Source of the DNA: Bin80 sp965219915 | Lineage (GTDB): Bacteria; Bacteroidota; Rhodothermia; Rhodothermales; Bin80 | Reading direction: 5' to 3' | Length of the DNA stretch: 64,000 nucleotides | Assembly (NCBI GenBank): GCA_965219915.1 | Contig: OZ244794.1 | Span: 3,224,001 to 3,288,000, forward strand | Shown: piece by piece, positions 17,113 to 24,893 of the stretch | Numbering within the stretch: position 1 is the stretch's first letter | Layout: each line of letters opens with the position of its first letter | Made by a program: the position numbers and the translations under genes | Notes under the pieces: generated by a model | Seen by the model: only the letters and a program-made list of their open reading frames with translations | Databases searched by the model: none | What the model was told of the DNA's origin: nothing

Positions 17113-17973
17113 TTACCGCGACTGATCTTCATCGAGAGACACAACCACTTCTGACATGATTGTGGTAAGCTTTGGCTCTGCGATTCCTGCAGCTTCCAAT
17201 ACTTCTTCAAGTGTAACGGGCTGAAGCGTATCCGGGAAGCATTCATCAGTAATGACACCAATGGCCATCACGCGCAAATCCATGTGTCTTGCGACGGTCA
17301 CTTCCGGCGTTGTAGACATACCTACCACATCCGCACCTATCGCACGCAAAAATCTGTATTCCGCCTTTGTTTCCAGGTTGGGACCTAATACAGACACATA
17401 TACCCCCTCATGCAGCTTGATGGCGTGCTCATCCGCAATCTGCTTCGCACGAGCCCGCAGCGCTACATCGTATGGTTCACTCATATCTGGGAATCGTGGT
17501 CCCCACGCATCAACATTTGGTCCAACAAGCGGATTGACTCCCTGCAAATTGATGTGATCCGAAAGTAGCATCAGATCGCCGCGGCGATATGCTGGATTCA
17601 TACCACCACAGGCAGTGGTTATAAGCAGGCATTCAATGCCTAAACCTGCCACCACACGGATGGGGAAAGTGGCCTCTCTGGCACTGTACCCTTCGTACAC
17701 ATGCATCCGTCCCTGCATACAAATAACAGAAACCCCCTCCAGGGTGCCGATAAGCAGACGACCTTGGTGAGACTCGACCGTAGAAACCGGAAAATGCGGA
17801 ATCGAATCATACGGAATGGTATGCTGAACGTCAATTCTTTCAGCCAATTTGCCCAGACCAGTACCAAGTATCAAGCCAATCCTGAACTTAGAGTCCGTAA
17901 CCGTGCGCACAGCAGCTATTGCGGCATCTACCCGGGCTACCTGTGTTTCTGAATCTGGAATATTTGCCTCCAT
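17113..17973 (-). CDS. purine nucleoside phosphorylase (trimeric PNP/MTAP family)
   Basis: A 286-residue nucleoside phosphorylase, splitting purine nucleosides with phosphate in salvage. Visible are the phosphate loop LILGTGLG, the SHQGRLLIGTLEG and GRMHVYEGYS blocks, the active-site Glu in LGPNLETKAEYR and STTPEVTVARH. Two positions differ from typical 6-oxopurine PNPs: the NAAGG block reads TACGG, and the base-binding Asn (human Asn243) is Asp243 in VITDEC, as in adenosine/MTA-accepting enzymes. A GTG three codons upstream is an alternative start. It follows the YggS gene by 24 bp and is probably cotranscribed with the ABC exporter genes. Confidence 0.92.
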   Translation of the reverse strand: MEANIPDSETQVARVDAAIAAVRTVTDSKFRIGLILGTGLGKLAERIDVQHTIPYDSIPHFPVSTVESHQGRLLIGTLEGVSVICMQGRMHVYEGYSAREATFPIRVVAGLGIECLLITTACGGMNPAYRRGDLMLLSDHINLQGVNPLVGPNVDAWGPRFPDMSEPYDVALRARAKQIADEHAIKLHEGVYVSVLGPNLETKAEYRFLRAIGADVVGMSTTPEVTVARHMDLRVMAIGVITDECFPDTLQPVTLEEVLEAAGIAEPKLTTIMSEVVVSLDEDQSR

Positions 17974-17997
17974 GTAATTCACTGAATTGAATACTAA

Positions 17998-18663
17998 TTA
18001 TCGCCGGGGGCCGAACAGCGCGGAACCAACACGCACATGTGTGGCCCCTTCCTCTATTGCGATTTCATAATCTCCACTCATACCCATCGACAGGTACTGG
18101 CAGCCCAAATGTACATATCTGGACCGTATACTCCGCAGCAGACGAAATTCCTCTCGTACCTTGCGTACATTCGGGGAAGCCAAAGTCATCAATCCAATCA
18201 GTCGCAAATGTTCGAGATCGCGCAACCGAGCCATGAATTCGTCAACCAATGGCGGGCGCAGACCGAACTTGGAATCCTCTCCTGATACATTCACCTGCAC
18301 GAAACAGGGCAATGCGCGTTCCGCCAGTTCAGCGTGACGGTTAAGAGCCTTGGCCAGGCGCAAACTATCCAATGCATGAAACTCCCGTGCATGCGCCACA
18401 ACCTGACGTGCTTTGTTGCGCTGCAGGTGCCCGATCATGTGCCAGTTGGCTGTTGGAAAAAGCGGTGCCTTGGCAATCAGTTCCTGTACTTTGTTTTCTC
18501 CAAAATCCGTCAGCCCAGCCTCCAATGCAGCTTCTACAATTTCAGGAGGCCAGGTCTTGGTAACAGCAATGAGCGTTATCTCTCCAACATCGCGCCCGGC
18601 GCGATGACAGGCCTTGGCAATGCGTTCGTGAACCTGACTGTGCCTTTCGGATATCTGATGCAT
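17998..18663 (-). CDS. YggS-family pyridoxal-phosphate-binding protein
   Basis: A 221-residue PLPBP/YggS protein that carries PLP and helps B6 and amino-acid homeostasis; it has no known catalysis. The PLP lysine is Lys36 in ITLIAVTKTWP; FGENKVQEL, WHMIGHLQRNKARQV and the phosphate-binding SMGMSGDYEIAIEEGATHVRVG-type region near the C-terminus (split here as SMGMSGDYEIA and VRVGSALFG) are all present. The frame extends seven codons further to a TTG at 18684, but the ATG at 18663 has an AAGG seven bases upstream and fits the family start. It lies directly after the ABC permease gene. Confidence 0.93.
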   Translation of the reverse strand: MHQISERHSQVHERIAKACHRAGRDVGEITLIAVTKTWPPEIVEAALEAGLTDFGENKVQELIAKAPLFPTANWHMIGHLQRNKARQVVAHAREFHALDSLRLAKALNRHAELAERALPCFVQVNVSGEDSKFGLRPPLVDEFMARLRDLEHLRLIGLMTLASPNVRKVREEFRLLRSIRSRYVHLGCQYLSMGMSGDYEIAIEEGATHVRVGSALFGPRR

Positions 18664-18684
18664 ATTGCCAACCTTGACTGCCAA

Positions 18685-21282
18685 TCAACCTTCTGCACGC
18701 AATACGGAGAGCGTCGGTTGCTCATAAATGCTCCTACTGCTCAAGAAACCAACCGTTACGGTTAAAGCAATCACCACAGTAGTAACCAACAAGATGGACT
18801 GACCAGAAATCCTCAATGGGATATCAAATGCTGTCACAGACAGAACCCATCCGGCTGCCAAAGACAGTATGAGACCGGTGGCACTTGAGAGAAGGCCCAG
18901 TACGGAGTACTCCGTGAGTGCAATGATTAACAACTGTGTTCTGCTGCCTCCCAGAGTCTTGAGTAGCCCACTCTCTTCAATTCGTTGCAGACGTCCAATC
19001 AAGAGCGCGCCTATCAACACCAATATTCCGGCAGCAAAGCAAAAATAAGCCATAAACTGAATTGCAAAACCAATTCGATCAAGCACTTCCCGAATAATCC
19101 TCACGATAGTCTCCAAACTAAGCGCAGTGACACTCGGATAAGAGGCTGCTACGGCTCCCTGCAACGAGTCAGGTGTCGTACCTTCCCCCCTGCGACTTGA
19201 GATTATGTGTGTTTGCGGTGCCTCTTCCAAAACGTTGGTTGGAAAAACAACAAAAAAATTCGACCGCATCTGCTCCCAATCCACCTCTCGGAAACTGGCA
19301 ACCCTGGTGGGCACCTGCATTCCCTGGACATCAAAGATAAGCGTATCTCCAATCTCCGCCAGCAATTCGTTACGCGCAAAATCTTCTTCTATTGAAATCT
19401 GGACAAAAGCTGAATCCGGATTATGTACTCCCGTAAACGTACCGCTGACAAGTTCCTCAGCGTCCGTGAGCTGTGCGCGATAAGTGGACCTGTACTCACG
19501 AACTAGCGGCCACGTTATATCACGGCTGGAGTCCTGTACAATTTCTTCTACCGTCCGATTGCCGACTGTATGCAGGCGCATGTTAACTATCGGAGAACTG
19601 TCAACAATTGACCAGCGCTGCTCCTCAATCAACTCAGTGACCCCCGCTAACTGATCTTCCTGGATATCAAAAAATATCATATCTGGCCGACCCTCACCAC
19701 CAACCCTATCAATCTGACCAGTAATTATGGTTTCGCTAATAAGCAAAACCATGACAATAAATGTACCTAGACCCAGTGCTATCATCACCAACACAGTTTG
19801 ATTCCCCGGCCGATGAAGGTTTGCCAGTCCCTGACGAAGTGGATAGAATGGTATACGACTTGTAATACGTTTTGCGAGCAGCATCAACAATTTAGCAACC
19901 AGCAAGAGTGCACCCAGCGCAACTGTGATCGCCAAGGCATAATAGGCACTCGCCGCCCAGCTGCCAGACTGCAATGCAGCAGTTACAATCAAGCCACCCA
20001 CGATTAATAAATACGCAAGTAATCGTACGCGCGCAGGAGTGAGCGGCTCGATACTAGAACGGAGTGCACGAAGGGGTGATACACCGCGTACATCCAGAAG
20101 AGGTAGGATTGCAAAAATCAATGTCACCGTTAGCCCCACACCGAATCCCATCGCCATGCTTGGCCAGGATATCCGAAATGCAATCTCAAACGGCAGGAAG
20201 GAGCTCAGGGCATACGGAATCAGCATTTGTGAAAGTGCCCCACCGATACATCCAAGCACCCCGGCAATGCACCCGAGGATGAACGCCTGGACGAAATAAA
20301 CAGCAAAAACTCGTTCACTGCCCGCGCCCAAGCACTGCAATACTGCAATATTGTTAAAACAGCGTCGAACATGCGCTCTGATTGCCCCTCCAACTCCAAG
20401 TCCTCCAAGTATCAGCGCTCCAAACCCTGCCAAACCCAGAAATTTGCTGAAAAACTCCAGTGCCTCTTCCCAGTTTTCCCGCTGCTCTGCCGTGGTTTCA
20501 ATATTTACTTCAAACTCGGAAGAAGAACTGCCTAAGGAATCACGTACCTCTTCAGCATCCTCATCTGGGGTTTCAGTGATGTCCTTTCTTGCCTCACTCA
20601 TAGCCATCTCTATGGAATCACGTATGCCTTCAGAATCCTCGTCAGGGGCAAGCTTGACGTAGACTTCATAGTTCGCCATTGCCCCAACTCCGAGTAACGA
20701 GGTGTCCAGCGTTTCCAGCGGAACATAGATGGAGGGCATGACGATCATGCTGATCTCCGACTCCCCTGGTGCGCCCACAAGCGATCCCGCTATAGCATAT
20801 TTTTGTATTCCTACCTGGACAGTGTCTCCAACCACAACCCCCAACATTCGCATCAACCCCTGATCAACTAGGGCACCTGAACCATTTCGGAACTGGCTGA
20901 CTGCCTCTTCTGGATCAGTCTTGAGTGACCCGTAAAACGGATAATTCCCCTCAGCAGCGTGTATGCCTGACAAACGTGCCTGGCCCTGCGCCGGAAAATA
21001 GGCTACTGACATTATCGAGATTCTCTCTGCCTGCTCAATGCCTATTGTATCAATGGCTGCGTTGGTGACGTCAGAAAACGGCCGATTGAGTGAGAACCGC
21101 ATATCGGCGCCAAGAAGCGCTCGTGCCTGTTCATCTACACTGTACTGGAGGCTATCCGATGTAGATGATATGGCAACCAGAAGTGCAACACCGACCACCA
21201 TTGAAGACAAGAAAACCAATAGCCGACGACGACTGCCCCGACTTTCCCTCCAGGCCATGCGCAAAGTCCAAGTACCGATCAT
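18685..21282 (-). CDS. FtsX/MacB-type ABC transporter permease, two FtsX domains
   Basis: An 865-residue membrane protein with an N-terminal helix (about 24-44), a large extracytoplasmic part, a first FtsX-type helical block (about 285-420), a second periplasmic part and a C-terminal FtsX block (about 745-860). This double-FtsX form of about 800-860 residues is the YbbP/LolC-E-like class that works with a LolD-type ATPase to extract lipids, lipoproteins or other envelope molecules. The start overlaps the ATPase stop by 4 bp (ATGA). Between residues about 210 and 260 there is an acidic segment with an internal near-duplication (APDEDSEGIRDS and TPDEDAEEVRDS), described separately. Substrate is unknown. 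Confidence 0.9.
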   Translation of the reverse strand: MIGTWTLRMAWRESRGSRRRLLVFLSSMVVGVALLVAISSTSDSLQYSVDEQARALLGADMRFSLNRPFSDVTNAAIDTIGIEQAERISIMSVAYFPAQGQARLSGIHAAEGNYPFYGSLKTDPEEAVSQFRNGSGALVDQGLMRMLGVVVGDTVQVGIQKYAIAGSLVGAPGESEISMIVMPSIYVPLETLDTSLLGVGAMANYEVYVKLAPDEDSEGIRDSIEMAMSEARKDITETPDEDAEEVRDSLGSSSSEFEVNIETTAEQRENWEEALEFFSKFLGLAGFGALILGGLGVGGAIRAHVRRCFNNIAVLQCLGAGSERVFAVYFVQAFILGCIAGVLGCIGGALSQMLIPYALSSFLPFEIAFRISWPSMAMGFGVGLTVTLIFAILPLLDVRGVSPLRALRSSIEPLTPARVRLLAYLLIVGGLIVTAALQSGSWAASAYYALAITVALGALLLVAKLLMLLAKRITSRIPFYPLRQGLANLHRPGNQTVLVMIALGLGTFIVMVLLISETIITGQIDRVGGEGRPDMIFFDIQEDQLAGVTELIEEQRWSIVDSSPIVNMRLHTVGNRTVEEIVQDSSRDITWPLVREYRSTYRAQLTDAEELVSGTFTGVHNPDSAFVQISIEEDFARNELLAEIGDTLIFDVQGMQVPTRVASFREVDWEQMRSNFFVVFPTNVLEEAPQTHIISSRRGEGTTPDSLQGAVAASYPSVTALSLETIVRIIREVLDRIGFAIQFMAYFCFAAGILVLIGALLIGRLQRIEESGLLKTLGGSRTQLLIIALTEYSVLGLLSSATGLILSLAAGWVLSVTAFDIPLRISGQSILLVTTVVIALTVTVGFLSSRSIYEQPTLSVLRAEG
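20536..20649 (-). repeat. internal 78-bp-period duplication in the permease gene
   Basis: Two 36-bp copies, 20536-20571 and 20614-20649, share 28 or so identical bases (both begin GGAATCACGTA and share TTCAG and ATCCTC). They encode PDEDAEEVRDSL and PDEDSEGIRDSI, 26 codons apart, in a periplasmic acidic loop. The reading frame is kept. Confidence 0.7.
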
Positions 21283-21974
21283 GTCAACACAGGTACTTCA
21301 ACCTCACCGTTATAGTCCCGAACAATCCTTCCGGCATCGAGCTCCAAAACCCGATGGCACAAATGCGCCAATCTGAGATCGTGTGTTACAACTACCAATG
21401 CTGTCCCGGCCGTACGATTCAAATCAAGCAGCAGTTCTTCGATCCTGATACCTGTCGTGGTATCGAGATTGCCCGTTGGTTCGTCAGCGAAGAGGATCGC
21501 TGGGCGGTTAATGAATGCCCGGGCCAGTCCGACCCGCTGTTGTTCTCCGCCACTCATTTGCACGGGATAGTGATGTTCTCGTCCTTTCAGCCCAACCTCA
21601 TGGAGTAATTCCAACGCATGCTTGCGGGCGCCGCCCTGACCACTGAGTTCCAGGGGAACCATAACATTCTGTAGGGCCGTAAGCGTCGGGATCAACCTGA
21701 AAGTCTGAAAAACGAATCCGACCGCATTACGCCTTATTTCTGCACGCTCATCCTCGGAACACCGGCTCAAATCTTGTCCTGCTAGCTTCACGGTGCCCGA
21801 AGAAGGCGAATCCAAGCCTGCACACAATCCAAGTAATGTGGTTTTTCCACTGCCGGACGGCCCCACTACTGCACAGGTATCTCCTGCATCAATTGCAAAG
21901 GTGACATTATCTAGGACTGTTAGTGATCGGGACCCACTTTGATACGTCTTGGTAAGCCCTGTAACTTCAAGCAT
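21279..21974 (-). CDS. LolD-like ABC transporter ATPase
   Basis: A 231-residue ATP-binding subunit. Walker A is GPSGSGKTT (38-46), the Q loop FVFQTF (88-92), the signature MSGGEQQRVGLARA (140-153), Walker B ILFADEPTGNLD (160-171) and the switch His in VVVTHDLRLAH. The GNLD after Walker B and VMVPLEL are typical of the MacB/LolD/FtsE branch. It is coupled by a 4-bp overlap to the FtsX-like permease downstream. Its start codon is only 9 bp from that of the divergent esterase gene, so promoters must overlap coding sequence or a start is longer than drawn. Confidence 0.95.
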   Translation of the reverse strand: MLEVTGLTKTYQSGSRSLTVLDNVTFAIDAGDTCAVVGPSGSGKTTLLGLCAGLDSPSSGTVKLAGQDLSRCSEDERAEIRRNAVGFVFQTFRLIPTLTALQNVMVPLELSGQGGARKHALELLHEVGLKGREHHYPVQMSGGEQQRVGLARAFINRPAILFADEPTGNLDTTTGIRIEELLLDLNRTAGTALVVVTHDLRLAHLCHRVLELDAGRIVRDYNGEVEVPVLT

Positions 21975-21983
21975 TATAACCCC

Positions 21984-22652
21984 ATGGTCTTGACTGACTT
22001 TTTTCCAACCCGACTCCTATACACGGCTTGCCTTCTCTGTGTTCTGCCGTATGTACGAGTGGCGGTCGCACAGGATTCAGTCAGCCCTGTTCGTGTAGTT
22101 TTTTTGGGTAACAGTCTGACTTCAGGCTATGGACTGTCCGTAAAGGAAGCCTACCCCGCACTCCTTCAGACACGAGTAGATTCGCTGGGGTGGCCCGTAA
22201 TCATGGTAAACGCCGGGGTGAGCGGAGATACCTCTTCAGGAGGTCTCCGAAGACTGGGCTGGCAGCTGCGTAACCCGCCCGATATTCTGGTTGTAGCCTT
22301 GGGTGGAAATGACGGCCTCCGGGGAATTCTACCTGCACTTACAAAAAGCAACCTAATACAAATCGTCAATCAGACCAGGGCAACGAACCCCGCAGCCACC
22401 ATCATTATCGCGGGAATGCAGATGCCTCCAAACTTGGGGGCCCAATTCCAGGAAGAATTCAGCGCAGTGTTTCCTGCCGTGACGGAAGAGACGGAAGCCG
22501 TGCTGATCCCTTTTCTGCTTGAAGGGGTTGGGGGTATTGCTAAGCTCAATCAATCAGACGGAATTCACCCCACTGCTGCCGGACAGCGAATACTCGCTGA
22601 TAATGTCTGGGAGGTATTGGCACCCGTCCTTCAGTCGCACATTGATCGCTAG
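21984..22652 (+). CDS. exported GDSL-type arylesterase (TesA-like)
   Basis: A 222-residue SGNH/GDSL hydrolase like TesA/arylesterase. A signal peptide precedes VAQDSVSP. The family blocks are complete: block I FLGNSLTSGYG with nucleophile Ser44, the oxyanion Gly in NAGVSGDTS, block III GGND (107-110), and block V SDGIHP with Asp192 and His195. It hydrolyses small esters or lysophospholipids in the periplasm. The frame continues 15 codons upstream into the ATPase gene; the ATG used is the last one before the signal peptide. No partner gene lies downstream on this strand. Confidence 0.92.
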   Translation: MVLTDFFPTRLLYTACLLCVLPYVRVAVAQDSVSPVRVVFLGNSLTSGYGLSVKEAYPALLQTRVDSLGWPVIMVNAGVSGDTSSGGLRRLGWQLRNPPDILVVALGGNDGLRGILPALTKSNLIQIVNQTRATNPAATIIIAGMQMPPNLGAQFQEEFSAVFPAVTEETEAVLIPFLLEGVGGIAKLNQSDGIHPTAAGQRILADNVWEVLAPVLQSHIDR

Positions 22653-22779
22653 ATGGCCGCACTTTTGTCATTGTAATGGACTTGTTCGTGAGGATCCCCC
22701 GCCTCAGGTATCAACGCTTCTGTCGAGTGGAGCTATTCTCTGACCAGTACACCTAATTGACGAAGTCACATGTACGAGT

Positions 22780-23106
22780 CTACTTGCTGCCAGGAATCCA
22801 GAGGTGGCGGGAGAGAATCACACAACCATCTTCGTCAAATGTTACGCCCTCCCTCCGGAGCAGGTGTTCCATAACATCAACCCCTCCAAACTGCTTCGCC
22901 CCCGTCAATGCACCGTATCGATTTACAACCCGATGACATGGCAGATGCGACCCCTTCGCCGCCTTGAGGGCCCACCCAACTGTACGCGCTGCACTCCTGC
23001 TTCCCAAGTATTCGGCAATATGCCCATAGGTGGTCACCTTTGAAACTGGAATGATGGCGACCGTATCCCATACCTGCTGAAAAAAATCCACTTGACTTAC
23101 AATCAT
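22780..23106 (-). CDS. short MGMT-family (alkyltransferase-like) DNA-binding protein
   Basis: A 108-residue protein equal to the C-terminal DNA-binding domain of O6-alkylguanine-DNA alkyltransferase. It has the helix-turn-helix region VTTYGHIAEYLGSRSAARTVGWAL and the active-site loop LPCHRVVN with Cys57 retained; true alkyltransferase-like (ATL) proteins have Trp or another residue here. The N-terminal domain is missing. It may repair alkylated bases, or flag them for excision repair like ATLs. The start overlaps the GWxTD stop as TAATG, so it is translationally coupled to an envelope gene, which is unexpected. Quoted helix region is residues 24-47. Confidence 0.88.
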   Translation of the reverse strand: MIVSQVDFFQQVWDTVAIIPVSKVTTYGHIAEYLGSRSAARTVGWALKAAKGSHLPCHRVVNRYGALTGAKQFGGVDVMEHLLRREGVTFDEDGCVILSRHLWIPGSK

Positions 23107-24884
23107 TAAAGCATCTCCACATGAAGCAGCCTGGACACTTCCAGGCCTGATATCTCGTCTCTGACCCTAACGTTAATACGAATCTTCCCTGTCCTCCTGC
23201 CGATATCCAGAGCAACCTCAATTCGTTCCATCCGGCTCTGTCCCTCATACTCCACACTGGTCGACGAAGTACGCCGGCGCTCGGGCGTAACTTCGTAAGT
23301 CACCGTGTATGAGGTTGCATCTTGAGCACCGTAAGTGAGATGATAGATTTCAAATTCCAGTCCGAACCTCATATCCGGAGTAACCCACTCATGAGGCCAC
23401 GGCACCAGAGCTCCGCTTTTGGTGTAGACGAAGGGCTTTATATCACTCGTCTCCAAGGCAATACCACTCGCGTCCAGCGAACGAAGTGAGTCTATTCGTC
23501 TGGACGCAACCTGCAAACGAGGGCCCAATTCCTCAGCGTTGACCCCATACTGATCCCATTGAAGAGCCAAGTGATATAGTCCGCTATCTCCGGTCACCTT
23601 AATTGTCTGTACCGGAATCGTTGTCGACTCATCAGATGCCGGAATCTGAATGCGTATCGCATCCGAACTGCTTTGCCGCAAAGTATGATCAGCCCTTTCC
23701 TGCGCCGCGTAAATCTGCACCAAATATACCGGCTCTAATGCATGCCCCGGAGCAATCAATCCACCGGGTTCAGGGTGCCAGTAGATCTCTGTCGTCGTCG
23801 AGCCATCGGGTTCCAGAAATCTTGCGTAACGTATGCCTAAGGGCAGTGCGCGCAAGGGTGACAGAACATCTGAGGTACTCGGAGGCAGCAATATTTCCTT
23901 TTGGTAGGCGGCCTGGTCATCTTCAATTCGTGCGTTCGTGATCATACCTTGGGCAAAAATATGAGCAGGCTGGCCCAAGTCCTGATCGAACTCCATGGCT
24001 TCGGGACGCTCACCCTGGGTCAGCAAATTAGCCCCTGTAATTATCTTCGCGTTTTCCGTTACGTCGCGGCTCTGCAGGCGCCCTGGCCCCTCGTGCGCGG
24101 CCAACCATCTATCAACTTCGTTGAATCTAGACCCAAAATGATAGTGCTCTAAGGCTAGCTGCCTGTATATGGACCGCATAACAGCAAGTACCATCCTGGA
24201 TTTGACCAGTCCGCGCCCTCCCTGCCCCAGACCAGACCGAAGTGCTATCGGCAATAGGTCGTAGGTGTCACCGAGTCGGTACGGCTTACCATCTTGAACA
24301 AAGAGGAAATAGGCATCGCGGTCAATATTCAAATATCTCCAGAATTCATTTTCTGGAAAATCTCCGGGACTCACAGCAACCCCTGGTTGATAAATTGCGT
24401 CAATAAGCAATGGATCATCAAAAACAATCCGCGTAATGCGCTCCGGTGCGCCGTAACGAACATAGATTTCTCCACGTGCATCGTAACCCACCTGACACGT
24501 AATACACACGTAGTGCTCCAGCGCATACTCTACACGCCGAACGTGCTCCATCATCCGTTCATTAACCTCAGAGGCGGGTAGCGGATCCTGCGTTCTCCAC
24601 CAGCCTAGAATGGCATCTCGGGTGTCTGTAGTTAAATGGACAGAATCCGATACCAATACCAACTGGGCAACGGTTTCAGGAAGTAATGGAAGAAGCCGCT
24701 GTACCTCAATAATCTGGGAACCATCATCCACTGAGGGGTCGGCTGCCAGAACACTCTCGTATCGCGCTACGGACTCGGCTATGGCCTCCAGATCTGTAGA
24801 CTGCGCATGAGCAGTCCGTATAGTCACCAGACAAGCGGCTAAGCAGAGTACCAAGTGCAGTCCCGAAGACCTCTCAATAACCAT
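23106..24884 (-). CDS. GWxTD-domain protein, exported
   Basis: A 592-residue protein with a signal peptide (ends AHAQ near residue 28). The GWxTD domain, seen mainly in Bacteroidota and relatives, is marked by LGWWRTQDPLPASEVNERM (about 92-110) and ARGEIYVRYGAPERI (about 135-150). The C-terminal part is beta-rich and resembles a surface or periplasmic beta-sandwich. The domain has no assigned biochemical role. It follows VCBS/UnbV protein A after 9 bp and overlaps the mini-MGMT gene by 1 bp, so it belongs to the UnbV operon. Confidence 0.85.
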   Translation of the reverse strand: MVIERSSGLHLVLCLAACLVTIRTAHAQSTDLEAIAESVARYESVLAADPSVDDGSQIIEVQRLLPLLPETVAQLVLVSDSVHLTTDTRDAILGWWRTQDPLPASEVNERMMEHVRRVEYALEHYVCITCQVGYDARGEIYVRYGAPERITRIVFDDPLLIDAIYQPGVAVSPGDFPENEFWRYLNIDRDAYFLFVQDGKPYRLGDTYDLLPIALRSGLGQGGRGLVKSRMVLAVMRSIYRQLALEHYHFGSRFNEVDRWLAAHEGPGRLQSRDVTENAKIITGANLLTQGERPEAMEFDQDLGQPAHIFAQGMITNARIEDDQAAYQKEILLPPSTSDVLSPLRALPLGIRYARFLEPDGSTTTEIYWHPEPGGLIAPGHALEPVYLVQIYAAQERADHTLRQSSSDAIRIQIPASDESTTIPVQTIKVTGDSGLYHLALQWDQYGVNAEELGPRLQVASRRIDSLRSLDASGIALETSDIKPFVYTKSGALVPWPHEWVTPDMRFGLEFEIYHLTYGAQDATSYTVTYEVTPERRRTSSTSVEYEGQSRMERIEVALDIGRRTGKIRINVRVRDEISGLEVSRLLHVEML

Positions 24885-24893
24885 AGTCCTCGC

